Assembly (NCBI GenBank): GCA_022376925.1
Contig: JAIOJX010000025.1
Location: 97,615,608-97,679,607, forward strand
DNA: 64,000 nt
Origin: Tragulus kanchil
Lineage: Eukaryota; Chordata; Mammalia; Artiodactyla; Tragulidae
Reading direction: 5' to 3'
The translations under genes were made by a program, and so were the position numbers. Below, in pieces: positions 47,576-60,276 of the stretch (position 1 is its first letter; each line of letters starts with the position of its first letter). The notes under the pieces are model-generated. The model saw nothing but the letters and a program-made list of their open reading frames with translations. It was not told the DNA's origin and did not search any database.

Positions 47576-48361
47576 TAGTTCTCTTCTTATTAAATAACCA
47601 TTTATCTGTTCTATGTGTATTTTTTTCTGTAATTATTACATTTATTTTTCTTTTGTTTCTATATCTGGATAGTGTTTGTTTACAGCTGTGCTTCAGTTCA
47701 TTTCAGTTTACAGTAATGCCAGTTCTTTTCTTTATTGCCTCCCAATATATTTCAATTTTGCTCTTGAATTTTGTATCTTTTCACATTTCCATATAATAAT
47801 CTGTTGTTTCTCATCTCTGAAATTGTTTCATTATATCTCTATATATCTTACTCTTAATTTATTTAAAATATACCTCATTGCAAATATTTTATGATATTTA
47901 GGCAATACTTTCTAAAAGTTTAATTTTTCAAGTAATTAGTTCCAGAGAATCTTATTTTTCTGAATTCTAAAATAATGGAAGTTTTTCACATGTTTCCTTA
48001 GAAGTAGCTCGAAGAGTTGTATTCACTTGTGATATATGTTAATAGCTTTTATTTATTAGAGAATAACTGGGTCTGTAGTACTCTTCATTATGCAATCAGC
48101 AACTAGATGCTTTATAGCCATCAGATAACCATTCAGTTATCATGAAAATATATACTAAGGAGTTACTAACTTGCAGACGCTGTTCTAGATGATGACAATA
48201 CTTGAAGCACAGGCCAGGTATGATCACTGCTTATGTGATGGACAGGCAGTAGATAAACAATACATGGATACATAAAATAATGTTAGTAATAGGAAGTATA
48301 AAGAAGGATAAAGAGGTGCAGAGTTATAGAGACTAGAACAGACGGGGAAAGCGAAAAGAGA

Positions 48362-49299
48362 GAGAACTGAATGAAGAAAAGGAGGTTTTCTGCCAACAAG
48401 TGGGCACAGGGCACTCCAAGCACGTGTGCAAGGCCCAGTGCAAAGGCACAGAGGTGCAATAGGGTTGGTCTGTTTGAGAAACAGCCAAAATCCAGTGTAG
48501 GTGGAGCAGAAATATAAGCCAGAGCTCTCATGCACAGGCTTTTATTACATTGCTGATAGGCAACCAATACTCGATTGTCCTGGAGCTCCTTGCGTGAGGG
48601 AGAGTACTTTTTTTCCCTACACCAATAGGTTTTCTGACTGAAAAGAAGTCAAATGCACTATTCCGACTTCCTGAGGACTGAGGTTAAGGGAAACCTTTCA
48701 CCCTGTAACTGCATCGAATTTTATATTCGAATATATCCTCTATATTCCACAATTAGACACAATGGGGAGAAAAATGGCAAAGTCTTTTCCTGGTTTCTTT
48801 GAGAGTATATCCTATTTTGCATTAGATTGGAACATACACTCTATGCAGAGTTATGTGTTTTTTCTAAATCAACTAGCATTCACTGGATTAATAGATTTAT
48901 TCATATTGAGCACATGCTCTTTGCTAGTTATTAACACATAGATTAATGTTGTAAATTTTTGCTTTTTTACATATTTTAATTAATAGAGGATTTCAAGACA
49001 CATCAAACCAATTCATCCTGTGCTCACTTGTGAGTTCTGAGGCAAGAGCTCTGAGTAGATGATGGATTTGACTTGATAGACCTTGAAACTTTCCATTTAG
49101 AGATCTCTGATGTGTAGCAAAACTCAAGGGGAAAGTCAAGTTTGGAAATAGAGATATTTGAGTGCTTTACCTGGATGTGAGAATTTTACATACCCTGAAG
49201 CAAAGTGAATATTCCTCATTTTAACAGTCCCTGTGCTTGGTGAAAGGCTTTCTAAGTGGCATTGATTAAATTTATCTCCTTTGTTTTACTTAGCTTAGC
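48362..49299. other. No assignable feature
   Basis: Open frames of about 100 residues run antisense across 48224-48567 but show no family resemblance and look like chance. No element recognised. Confidence 0.45.
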
Positions 49300-49680
49300 T
49301 GATCCCTTCTTATCCTTTAGAATTCTATTCAGTTTTTTTTTTTCTTCTCATAGAGATCTTGCTTGATCAAACAATCTATCATTAGGGATTTTGTGTTTAT
49401 CTCCTAGCAACTACCCCTTTTATTTTGTAGCAGTATCCAACATGAAATAATTATATATGTTTTTGTCTTTTTATTTAGTAACTGTCTACATAATTAGATT
49501 TCAGGTTCACTGATGAAAGGGTGAGGTCAATTTTGTTTATCACTGTACTCAAATGCTTGCCCCTATCACAATGCTTGCCTGATATGAAATGTTATTATTT
49601 ATAAAAGGAATGTGAGGAATACTAAATAACTTAGAAGGTGCTTGATAAATATGTATTCAGTGAATGCATTATGTGAGAAA
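49300..49680 (+). repeat. LINE L2 3' end remnant
   Basis: tgatcccttcttatcctttag, agagatcttgcttgatc, ttagatttcaggttcactgatgaaagg and a final gcttgataaatatgtattcagtgaatg follow the L2 3' end order. Confidence 0.62.
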
Positions 49681-49737
49681 ACAAAAGGAAACATGAGATA
49701 AAGAGAACTGTGGAAGAAAATCACATCACCGAGAAAA

Positions 49738-49772
49738 TAACAACAACAACAACACACACACACACACACAGA
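49738..49772. repeat. (AAC)n/(AC)n microsatellite
   Basis: A short run of aac units passes directly into about ten ac units. Confidence 0.9.
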
Positions 49773-50404
49773 CACATGGAAATGAAGTAGAAAATGAGAA
49801 AAGAACTGGGTTTGGTCAATCTAGTATTATTTAATGGTAGCTTCTATGCTTTGTGGAAAACTTAGAAGAGACATATAATAGTTAAGTATAAAATTTATAT
49901 TTGTATCACTGATAGATTCCCAGTTAACACAACTATTAATATCATGACAACAGTAGACAAATAATCTCACCTACAAAATAATATTTCATGCTTTATGCAT
50001 TGGATTCAAGAGAGAAATTCACTGGAGACTCATGTCTTCTAAATTATACGTCTACCCAAAAATGAATTAGTCTGGTTTTGGTAAGAATATGTGTGAGACC
50101 AAAGAGGTATGGTGAGGTGAGGGATTATTAAAAGTATCAACTTACTCAAAATTCTCTGAGAGATCAGAGCAAGTAGAGAATATAAGTTGTGTTCAAAGAT
50201 AAACTGAGGCACAAAATTTTAAATTTGTCTGACCAAAAATCCATTGGAATAAGGCAGCGTCAAAGTATAAATAGAAGTGTTCCAAATACAGAAGCTGAGG
50301 AAAAGCATTGGTACAGAAATGGCGAGAAAATTATTGATTGATTATATCTTTAAAGCTCAGTTGTGTCTTGCAATTGATTGTTCTTAGGTTTTTTTTTTTT
50401 TCCT
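49773..50404. other. No assignable feature
   Basis: AT-rich unassigned DNA ending in a T tract. Confidence 0.45.
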
Positions 50405-50513
50405 GTTGTTGTTATTTACGGTTTTTTTTTTTTTTTTTGATGTGGACCATTTTTTAAAACTATATTGAATATGGAATGCAATGTCTTAACCACTGGACAG
50501 CCAGGGAAGTCCT
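50405..50513 (-). mobile_element. tRNA-derived SINE fragment, antisense
   Basis: T tract, gatgtggaccattttttaaa, and then ccactggacagccagggaagtcc, the reversed head of an artiodactyl CHR-class SINE. The middle is deleted. Confidence 0.72.
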
Positions 50514-51034
50514 CAAGACTGATGTTGTAATGTTGAGGTATTTAAAAATTTTAGATTTTGGTTTTCTCATGTAGGCCACAAATGCCTTAGAGCCACCTTG
50601 GTCTAATTTGGCCACATTGTTCAATTAACCTAACAGTTTAAAAAAAATGTTTTTCCTAAAGAAATGGAGAAAGTAATAATTACTATGTTATCTTATAAAA
50701 CATCTGGCCAGTAAGCAGGATCTTTTATGAATCAACTGGTGAAGATTTCTCTTAGCCTGCTTGAGGAAAACTGGACAGGGAGACTGTTTCCTAAACAAAC
50801 CCAATTTTTTCTTCTCACTTAGAAGGTAATACTTGAAACCTGATAGAAAATGGGCAGAACGATGAAGTTACAGGGAAAGACAGTTCTTGAGAGATTTCTT
50901 TGCTTTTCTTGCCAATTCAAGTACTTTAGAGTCTTCCAAGCAAACTAAGCCTCTAATAGGCAACAGTGGCCCCAGAGGAAGGAAAGTAAGTGTAAGTAAG
51001 CAGGGCCCTATCTGTGGGTGACTGACAACTCAGT
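50514..51034. other. No assignable feature
   Basis: Unassigned DNA between two SINE fragments. Confidence 0.4.
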
Positions 51035-51142
51035 GCAGTATCCTTTCCTGGAGAATTCCATGGACAGAAGGATCCTAGCAGTCTATTGTCCATGGGGTCA
51101 CAAAGAGTCAGACACAATTGAAGTGACTTAGCACATGCACAC
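51035..51142 (+). mobile_element. BOV-A/Bov-tA type SINE fragment
   Basis: Contains tcctttcctggagaattccatgg, ccatggggtcacaaagagtc and gacacaattgaagtgactta, the 3' part of a BOV SINE. Confidence 0.85.
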
Positions 51143-51358
51143 ATCCTAAGTGAATTAAGTTAGGATTATTCTAACATTTTTTTCCTATCAGTTGCTCAGT
51201 GGTGACAATAGGAAGACAGGAGTGGTAGAAAAAAGCTCAGATGACAAGTCACATGAATAAAGTTTCAGTGATGGACAAAAAGTAGAAAAACATTGTCTCA
51301 CATTTTAGAATACTGGGAAAAAGAACATTACAAAGTCATCATTAAAAATCAACTATAA

Positions 51359-51760
51359 TGCTATATGATATTTGTCATTCTGTCTAGCTTAGGTCACTTA
51401 GTATGATAATCTCTAGCTCCATCCATATTGCTATAATTGATCTTCATTATTTTTATGGTCAAGTAGCATTCAATTGTATAAATGTGCAACGTCTTCTTTA
51501 TCCACGTGATATTGCTTATATGTAGAATCAAAAAAAAAAAAAAAAGCCGATACAGATCAACTTCCATGCAAAACAGAAATAAACCCAGACCTTAAAAATA
51601 AACTTCTGGTTACCAAAGGGGAAAGGGAGGGAGAAAGGAGTAATTAGGAATTTTGGATGAACATATACATACAACTATGTATAAAATAGATAACCAATAA
51701 AGTCCTATTGTATAGTACAGGAACTATACTCAAAGTTTTGTAATAGCCTATAAGGGAAAT

Positions 51761-51791
<31 letters not shown>

Positions 51792-51955
51792 GTTATATAT
51801 GATAGTTGTATATATGATTCCCTTCCTAAAAGGAACGGAATATATATATATAAATATATATAATATATATATATAACTGAATCACTATACTGTACCTATG
51901 AAACTAACACATTATAAATCATCTATATTTTAATTTAAAAAGATAATAAAGTCCC
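51359..51955 (+). mobile_element. L1 3' end with 5' inversion
   Basis: From 51359 to about 51507 the plus strand shows the ORF2 tail in reverse (tcacttagtatgataatctc, gctccatccatattgc). From about 51508 it switches to the sense 3' UTR (tattgcttatatgtagaatc, ggttaccaaaggggaaaggg, taatagcctataaggg, a TA-rich stretch, ctgtacctatgaaactaaca). This head-to-head arrangement is the usual product of twin-primed L1 insertion. Copied at 52510-53106 by D20. Confidence 0.82.
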
Positions 51956-52031
51956 TTGCAATAACCAGAGTGGGGAATAGCAGAATCAAGGAGGAGAGGG
52001 AACTTTTGATGTAGACAGTACTTCTTTTTCA

Positions 52032-52203
52032 AAAAATGTCATTTATTTATTTATCTGTACCAGGTCTTAGTTGCAGCATACAGGATTTTTAGTTGAGACA
52101 TGTAAACTCCTAGTTGCAGTGTGTGGGATCTAGTTCCCCATCTAGGGATGATGGCATTGGACCCCTGGCATTGGGAGCCACTAGGCCACCAGGGAAATCC
52201 CTG
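52032..52203 (-). mobile_element. tRNA-derived SINE, antisense
   Basis: Reads ccaggtcttagttgcagca, tgtgtgggatctagttcccc and ccactaggccaccagggaaatccc, a reversed artiodactyl CHR-class SINE different from the one at 1564-1904. Copy at 53183-53354. Confidence 0.82.
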
Positions 52204-52509
52204 AAGAGTACTTCCGATAGAGAGGATTTGGCAAACGTATAAAGACTTTCTGTCCTCCAGAGAAAGAGCCAGAGACAAATCTGAACTGTAGCTTTACCAA
52301 GTGAATTAAGTTAGGATTATTCTAACATTTTTTTCCTATCAGTTGCTCAGTGGTGACAATAGGAAGACAGGAGTGGTAGAAAAAAGCTCAGATGACAAGT
52401 CACATGAATAAAGTTTCAGTGATGGACAAAAAGTAGAAAAACATTGTCTCACATTTTAGAATACTGGGAAAAAGAACATTACAAAGTCATCATTAAAAAT
52501 CAACTATAA

Positions 52510-52911
52510 TGCTATATGATATTTGTCATTCTGTCTAGCTTAGGTCACTTAGTATGATAATCTCTAGCTCCATCCATATTGCTATAATTGATCTTCATTA
52601 TTTTTATGGTCAAGTAGCATTCAATTGTATAAATGTGCAACGTCTTCTTTATCCACGTGATATTGCTTATATGTAGAATCAAAAAAAAAAAAAAAAGCCG
52701 ATACAGATCAACTTCCATGCAAAACAGAAATAAACCCAGACCTTAAAAATAAACTTCTGGTTACCAAAGGGGAAAGGGAGGGAGAAAGGAGTAATTAGGA
52801 ATTTTGGATGAACATATACATACAACTATGTATAAAATAGATAACCAATAAAGTCCTATTGTATAGTACAGGAACTATACTCAAAGTTTTGTAATAGCCT
52901 ATAAGGGAAAT

Positions 52912-52942
<31 letters not shown>

Positions 52943-53106
52943 GTTATATATGATAGTTGTATATATGATTCCCTTCCTAAAAGGAACGGAATATATATAT
53001 ATAAATATATATAATATATATATATAACTGAATCACTATACTGTACCTATGAAACTAACACATTATAAATCATCTATATTTTAATTTAAAAAGATAATAA
53101 AGTCCC
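52510..53106 (+). mobile_element. L1 3' end with 5' inversion, D20 copy
   Basis: Same element at offset 1151; block duplication, not a second insertion. Confidence 0.82.
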
Positions 53107-53182
53107 TTGCAATAACCAGAGTGGGGAATAGCAGAATCAAGGAGGAGAGGGAACTTTTGATGTAGACAGTACTTCTTTTTCA

Positions 53183-53354
53183 AAAAATGTCATTTATTTA
53201 TTTATCTGTACCAGGTCTTAGTTGCAGCATACAGGATTTTTAGTTGAGACATGTAAACTCCTAGTTGCAGTGTGTGGGATCTAGTTCCCCATCTAGGGAT
53301 GATGGCATTGGACCCCTGGCATTGGGAGCCACTAGGCCACCAGGGAAATCCCTG
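53183..53354 (-). mobile_element. tRNA-derived SINE, D20 copy
   Basis: Same as 52032-52203 at offset 1151. Confidence 0.82.
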
Positions 53355-53466
53355 AAGAGTACTTCCGATAGAGAGGATTTGGCAAACGTATAAAGACTTT
53401 CTGTCCTCCAGAGAAAGAGCCAGAGACAAATCTACTGTCTTCCATATCTTCTACTGTAGCTTTACC

Positions 53467-53851
53467 TCTTTATGTAAACTTTGATGAATATGGATCTTTG
53501 AATTTTGCCAAGGCATAAAAAAATAAGAAACCCCAAGGGGAAAAGATCAGATTTTGAATGTAAAGAAGAAAATATATTTTCCACTTGATATGATTTATAC
53601 AGTTATTTTCACTAATGATAATAGCAAAGAGGTTTTCATTTTTCACAGAAAATTCTTACTTAGAAAAGAATCTGGAATTAGGGTTTAACTTGATTGAAAA
53701 CAAAAAAAAATACAGTAATATTCATTTTGGAATCTACTTGGTATGTTCTGGCACTCTTCGATTTGTTTCAGAAATGAGGGAGGGATTTAGTGCCCTCCTG
53801 AGCCTCTAAAAAGAAACAGAATAGCCAAAAGAAATGAGCAAAAGGATGTAG
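53467..53851. other. No assignable feature
   Basis: AT-rich unassigned DNA between D20 and D21. A 64-residue frame at 53615-53809 has no recognisable relatives. Confidence 0.45.
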
Positions 53852-54561
53852 TTCACAGTGGGACTCACAGGACTCCAGGGTGAGGCATTTGAGTTCAAGT
53901 GACAGAATTTCCTTCCTTAATGCCTTTACTCAAGTGTGGAAAGAAAAGATGTTGAAATTCATATTGTTTGTCTGGTGATGATTATTCTCCCCAAATATTT
54001 CTTTATATATGTGTATTAGACTGAAAAGGTACCAAATCATTAAACCTAGGATAGCAGAAATCTCTAAAAATAGCTTCATCTTTAGTAATTCATGGAAAAG
54101 CAAAGCCTCCAGGATACAATTTATTAAAATGAAGATAATAAAGAGTAATTGGAACCTCACATTACTTGACCATTATGATATCCAATATTCCTGGTATAGC
54201 CTCTTAATCACATTAGAAATAACCTGCTGATGCTGTTTAAGATTTCTGGTTTTCTTGAGAGCTAAAGGAGAACCTGACCTCTACTCTTGCTGAGATAATG
54301 ATTCCTTGATAAAAATCTAGTACTTAAAAAAAAAATCTTTTCAGCTCTACAATTTTACTTTTAAAAGATCTTTTCCACTTAAGGCAAACCAATAGAATAT
54401 TGTTCTTTAGGACTGGCAATGAATGGATTTCATATGAAGACTCTTTATCACCTTTATGACCTGTATACATGAAATAGAAGAGCGACCCATAGGATCTTCA
54501 ACAGAAGTCATGGTGACCTTTGTAAAGGGCTAGAACATTGCATATTTAACAAATACATGAG

Positions 54562-54810
54562 GGCTTCCCTGGTGGTCCAGTGGGTAAGGACACCACCTTG
54601 CAGTGCAAGGGGCATCGGTTTGACCCCTGCCTGGGAGGATCCCACATGCTGCAGAGCAGCTGGACCGATGTGTCCAACTACAAAACTGGAGCTCTGGAGG
54701 GCATGTGCCCAGAGCCGGTGCTCTGAGACAAGAGAGGCCACTAGGATGGGAGGCCCACACAGACCAAAGAACAAAGATGAGCAAATGAATAGAAGTGCCC
54801 CCCCCAAAAG
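54562..54810 (+). mobile_element. CHR-type SINE, without long A tail
   Basis: Head ggcttccctggtggtccag, family body, ending in a short C run and aaaag. Flanks aaatacatgag (54551-54561) and aaatatatgag (54811-54821) are a target-site duplication with one mismatch. Confidence 0.87.
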
Positions 54811-55643
54811 AAATATATGAGTAGCTGACATCTAGAAACCATTGTTCTAATCTTGTGACAGCTGCAAGATCATATGGATAAGAAATTGTTGCTTAGAAGC
54901 TCACAGTTGTGGGTAGAGATGAAATGTGGGCATAAATAACTTTCACAGTGGGAAGCTCAGGGTGAGGCATTTGAGTTCAAGTGACAGAATTTCCTTCCTT
55001 AATGCCTTTACTCAAGTGTGGAAAGAAAAGATGTTGAAATTCATATTGTTTGTCTGGTGATGATTATTCTCCCCAAATATTTCTTTATATATGTGTATTA
55101 GACTGAAAAGGTACCAAATCATTAAACCTAGGATAGCAGAAATCTCTAAAAATAGCTTCATCTTTAGTAATTCATGGAAAAGCAAAGCCTCCAGGATACA
55201 ATTTATTAAAATGAAGATAATAAAGAGTAATTGGAACCTCACATTACTTGACCATTATGATATCCAATATTCCTGGTATAGCCTCTTAATCACATTAGAA
55301 ATAACCTGCTGATGCTGTTTAAGATTTCTGGTTTTCTTGAGAGCTAAAGGAGAACCTGACCTCTACTCTTGCTGAGATAATGATTCCTTGATAAAAATCT
55401 AGTACTTAAAAAAAAAATCTTTTCAGCTCTACAATTTTACTTTTAAAAGATCTTTTCCACTTAAGGCAAACCAATAGAATATTGTTCTTTAGGACTGGCA
55501 ATGAATGGATTTCATATGAAGACTCTTTATCACCTTTATGACCTGTATACATGAAATAGAAGAGCGACCCATAGGATCTTCAACAGAAGTCATGGTGACC
55601 TTTGTAAAGGGCTAGAACATTGCATATTTAACAAATACATGAG

Positions 55644-55892
55644 GGCTTCCCTGGTGGTCCAGTGGGTAAGGACACCACCTTGCAGTGCAAGGGGCATCGG
55701 TTTGACCCCTGCCTGGGAGGATCCCACATGCTGCAGAGCAGCTGGACCGATGTGTCCAACTACAAAACTGGAGCTCTGGAGGGCATGTGCCCAGAGCCGG
55801 TGCTCTGAGACAAGAGAGGCCACTAGGATGGGAGGCCCACACAGACCAAAGAACAAAGATGAGCAAATGAATAGAAGTGCCCCCCCCAAAAG
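55644..55892 (+). mobile_element. CHR-type SINE, D21 copy
   Basis: Same element and flanks at offset 1082. Confidence 0.87.
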
Positions 55893-56025
55893 AAATATAT
55901 GAGTAGCTGACATCTAGAAACCATTGTTCTAATCTTGTGACAGCTGCAAGATCATATGGATAAGAAATTGTTGCTTAGAAGCTCACAGTTGTGGGTAGAG
56001 ATGAAATGTGGGCATAAATAACTTT

Positions 56026-56919
56026 AATACAAGGAAGAACTAATACAAATCCATCCTAAACAAAAACCTCACATGAGAATATTAAGCAGAGAAGAGAAGC
56101 CATATAATGTTAAAATAAGGAAAATATATTCCTCCTAGGGAAAAAGGGTGTTTTAAATGAAGAACATGACAAGTTCTAAAATGGAAAGATGGGATGTAAA
56201 TTTGTAAAGTAAGGGAAACTTTGGATATAAGGAACAATTTGGAAATAAAAAGTAAGATAGAAATGATAAGATCTTTATTGCACATTTCTAGGGTCATAGA
56301 AAATATTTTCACCAATGGCAGTAAAGTTGAAGAATTGCTTTCTGGGTCATGAAAATTCTTGGATGTATATGGAGAATTAGAAGTGCTGAGTGAAAGCTTC
56401 TTTGAAGGCAACTGACTAAGGTCTTTATGTGATTAGAACTGAACATTTAGAATATTAATCAGTCAATAGTTACTAAGACAGATTTTGTTTGGAACAAACA
56501 TTTCTTTAGAACGATCTAAAGAAGTGTTTGTTCCAAATAAAACCTGTGTTTTGTTCTATCTAAGAGATTGCTATTGTGAAATTTTATAACAGTACCCTCA
56601 GAGCGGCCAACATTAATGTTAATATTGGCACATTATTGGATGACTGGCACAGAAGTTCAGGAAAAAAATTGTTATGAAAATTTTTAATTAGAATTTTTTC
56701 TTTTCTGTAAAATGCTAATTAAAATGATTGCTATACTCAAAAGGACTCTTTGGTGAACTGTGTTGAATAGATAATAAAACAAAAGCTCTTTCAGAGCTTT
56801 CATTTTATTGACTTGCCTTGTCAAGAGAGTTGTATTATAAATGATGATATCTAAAGACTAAGGATGATATCTAAAAACTAATGAGGGTGATGATAATTTC
56901 AACAACACTGTGTCAAGCA
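56026..56919. other. No assignable feature
   Basis: AT-rich DNA. A 109-residue antisense frame at 56082-56411 resembles nothing I know. A short near-inverted pair, aacaaacatttctttagaac and agaagtgtttgttcc, lies at about 56493-56536. Confidence 0.4.
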
Positions 56920-57140
56920 GTGTGCCAGTCGATTTATATGTATTATCTCTTTTAAAACCATTAATAGTCTTATGGATAGGTATTATTGTTATTGTTATTA
57001 TTATTATTACCATTTATAAATAAAAACTTCAGATGAGGATGGCTTAATAATTTGCCTAAGGTCACATGACTCACATATCAAGAATCTGAAGTGTGAACCC
57101 AGACAGTTGATGCCTAAGCTATACTCTTAACTAAGATGAT
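56920..57140 (-). repeat. MIR remnant, antisense, with (ATT)n
   Basis: ttgcctaaggtcacatgac, gtgtgaacccagacag and gctatactcttaact are the reversed MIR core and head. An ATT repeat at about 56983-57008 lies within it. Confidence 0.78.
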
Positions 57141-58105
57141 AATAATTACTAAGAAATTATTCATATATATGATTTTGAAAATATTCAGTAAAGGGTTAGA
57201 CCATTATTAAAAATGTGAAAACAGGAAACTCCATTAATGTTCCAAAATTATGGAATTGATGCATTCTTTTTATGAAATGGTGTTAATAGATATCAAAACC
57301 TATATTTTCAAGCTCTAGTCATATTACCTGAATATAACCAAGTACAATATTAAGTGAAAAATATAGTGCACAAAATAATATATAATAGTGTGATTTTGTA
57401 GCTGATTGCATTTTTAAAAGTAAAAGAAAGAAAACATCACATTTACTCTATTTCCCTAACTGAAATATGTATGTGTATGTGAGTTCAATGTTTTTCCTAT
57501 TTTTCTCTATTTTTCTAAAGAATCCATAATTAGGGTATATTAATAGTTACTATAAATAGGGTTAAATCAATAGTTACTTCAGTTTTATAATCAGCATTTG
57601 AACTTTCTCATCATAGAATATAGTTTCCAAATAGGATAGACTACCATCTCTATGTTGTCTACCAACTGCGATCTCACTCGTCACAATCCATTCCTCTTAA
57701 AAGAAAATCCAAACTTCTTTCAACTCCTCCAAGGTAAAATTCAGAAGAAATATGTAATCAGCCTAGTCTGATTCAAGGAAAGTATTTTTGGAATCATTTC
57801 CAAATAATGGGATTCAACCATTAAAGAAGAGCCAGATAAAAGAAAACCAATCCATGTGTTAATATAGCTCTTCACATGGGACATCATCAAAGTCATGGTT
57901 CCAGATTTGCCTGAGCGGAGAAAAGTTGACAATATTTTGTTTTCACCTAACACCTTATACACCTATATCTGCTTGATATTTACTATTTTTTGTATAGTCT
58001 AAACTGCAGAGGGAACTCTGCATTTTATTGCTTTCATGTATCAGCGGGCATTAAGACACTAGTAACTAGCCTTTGAGAGACAAACCATGGTGAATCTAAA
58101 TATGT
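57141..58105. other. No assignable feature
   Basis: AT-rich unassigned DNA. Confidence 0.45.
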
Positions 58106-60276
58106 CTTTCTCAGAGTTGGTGTTACCACAGATTACTCAACAGTCACTTAGCTACATTTAGAAAATCCACTTCAGACTGGTAATCTATTCTTTTTACTTG
58201 CACTGTTGTATGACTAGGGATCACAGGCCCATTTCAACATATATATCTTTCAAAATTAAACTTGGCTAAAGAAGGAAGACTTTATTTTCAAACAATTTAT
58301 TCAATATTGTTAACACAAGCAAAGATAAAGCTGGATCATTCAGAAAGTTGATATTTTTATTTGTCAAATTAAAGGATTAGTTTGAACCACAGAATAAGGT
58401 CTTATGTTTGTAAATATGGAAGCTTTTAATATTCAGGGAGATTTTGAACAGTTAAAAAACATTTTTGTTGTTTTTCTATAAGTTTAAAAAAATCATTAAC
58501 TCAAGCATTAACATGAAGAAAATTTAAACCAAATGTAAAACAAAGAGTGGAATATCTTTTCTAAATAAAGAAAGAGATATTGTTACTAAGAATACACAGT
58601 AGTAAAAGGAGAATCAATTTAAACTTTTAAGGATCAAGACAGAGAGCCATCTGGAGTTAATCAGCATAAATCTATAGCTTGCATTAGCTCCGCAATTAAG
58701 ATGCTCATAAAAATCCACTGTGTAAGAGCTTTCTTGAATCATAATTTAACCATGATACTCTGTCAAATGCCTGTTTATGCTTCAGTTTGAGACCACAAAG
58801 AAAATACAGGAAGCAAATGGGTTCTGAAAAAGGAAAAAAAAATTAACCAGTTGGCTATTACTTTTCTTCTTGTTAATATAAGTGATAAATAATCACTTTA
58901 ATGACCTGATCACTCTAATTCGATAGTTTAAGGTATTATTTATTAATAACTTTTATAGTAATTATCAATTATAGATTGAATAGATTTATATTTCTTAAGT
59001 CAAATTAAAAATTATATATTTTAAATTTAAAAAGTAATTATCATATCACCATAATAATGATGTATGCAAAACTATGAACTGTATTTCCAGTGTGCCTGAA
59101 TTTGAAAAGACATCTTGCCATTAATATATAAAGGAAAACTGTCAAATTGGAAAATGATGGAATTCAAACGAGTTCTTGAACAGTGGCTTTCTCAGAGTTG
59201 GTGTTACCACAGATTACTCAACAGTCACTTAGCTACATTTAGAAAATCCACTTCAGACTGGTAATCTATTCTTTTTACTTGCACTGTTGTATGACTAGGG
59301 ATCACAGGCCCATTTCAACATATATATCTTTCAAAATTAAACTTGGCTAAAGAAGGAAGACTTTATTTTCAAACAATTTATTCAATATTGTTAACACAAG
59401 CAAAGATAAAGCTGGATCATTCAGAAAGTTGATATTTTTATTTGTCAAATTAAAGGATTAGTTTGAACCACAGAATAAGGTCTTATGTTTGTAAATATGG
59501 AAGCTTTTAATATTCAGGGAGATTTTGAACAGTTAAAAAACATTTTTGTTGTTTTTCTATAAGTTTAAAAAAATCATTAACTCAAGCATTAACATGAAGA
59601 AAATTTAAACCAAATGTAAAACAAAGAGTGGAATATCTTTTCTAAATAAAGAAAGAGATATTGTTACTAAGAATACACAGTAGTAAAAGGAGAATCAATT
59701 TAAACTTTTAAGGATCAAGACAGAGAGCCATCTGGAGTTAATCAGCATAAATCTATAGCTTGCATTAGCTCCGCAATTAAGATGCTCATAAAAATCCACT
59801 GTGTAAGAGCTTTCTTGAATCATAATTTAACCATGATACTCTGTCAAATGCCTGTTTATGCTTCAGTTTGAGACCACAAAGAAAATACAGGAAGCAAATG
59901 GGTTCTGAAAAAGGAAAAAAAAAAAATTAACCAGTTGGCTATTACTTTTCTTCTTGTTAATATAAGTGATAAATAATCACTTTAATGACCTGATCACTCT
60001 AATTCGATAGTTTAAGGTATTATTTATTAATAACTTTTATAGTAATTATCAATTATAGATTGAATAGATTTATATTTCTTAAGTCAAATTAAAAAAATTA
60101 TATATTTTAAATTTAAAAAAGTAATTATCATATCACCATAATAATGATGTATGCAAAACTATGAACTGTATTTCCAGTGTGCCTGAATTTGAAAAGACAT
60201 CTTGCCATTAATATATAAAGGAAAACTGTCAAATTGGAAAATGATGGAATTCAAACGAGTTCTTGAACAGTGGCTT
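58106..60276. repeat. D22: direct duplication, period 1081-1087 bp
   Basis: Copy A 58106-59189 and copy B 59187-60276 overlap by 3 bp (ctt). The only differences noticed are A-run lengths (for example 9 against 12 A before ttaaccag). The content is AT-rich and unassigned. Confidence 0.93.

Larger units (their letters stand above)
46213..48361. repeat. D19: direct duplication, period 1081 bp
   Basis: Copy A 46213-47280, 13 bp filler (cggggggagagtt), copy B 47294-48361. No difference seen by eye. Besides the MIR it has an L2-like word (gctgttctagatgatgacaat) at about 47099, copied at 48180. The first 300 bp are also in D18. Confidence 0.93.
51148..53466. repeat. D20: direct duplication, period 1151 bp
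   Basis: Copy A 51148-52298 and copy B 52299-53466 abut without filler. In its last 20 bp copy A lacks about 20 bases present in copy B between gacaaatct and ctgtagctttacc. Both copies contain an inverted L1 and an antisense SINE. Confidence 0.93.
53852..56025. repeat. D21: direct duplication, period 1090-1082 bp
   Basis: Copy A 53852-54943 and copy B 54942-56025 overlap by 2 bp (tt). Copy B lacks 8 bases within its first 30 bp (cacagtgggaagctcaggg against cacagtgggactcacag...). Otherwise the copies match, including a complete SINE and both its target-site duplications. Confidence 0.93.

Noticed and set aside
48224..48567. Overlapping antisense frames of 94-103 residues, cysteine- and leucine-rich
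   Set aside because: No family resemblance, no splice or promoter signals that I can support, and overlapping frames of similar length suggest chance.
56493..56536. Possible hairpin from a near-inverted repeat
   Set aside because: Short and imperfect in AT-rich DNA; no link to an RNA gene or element end.
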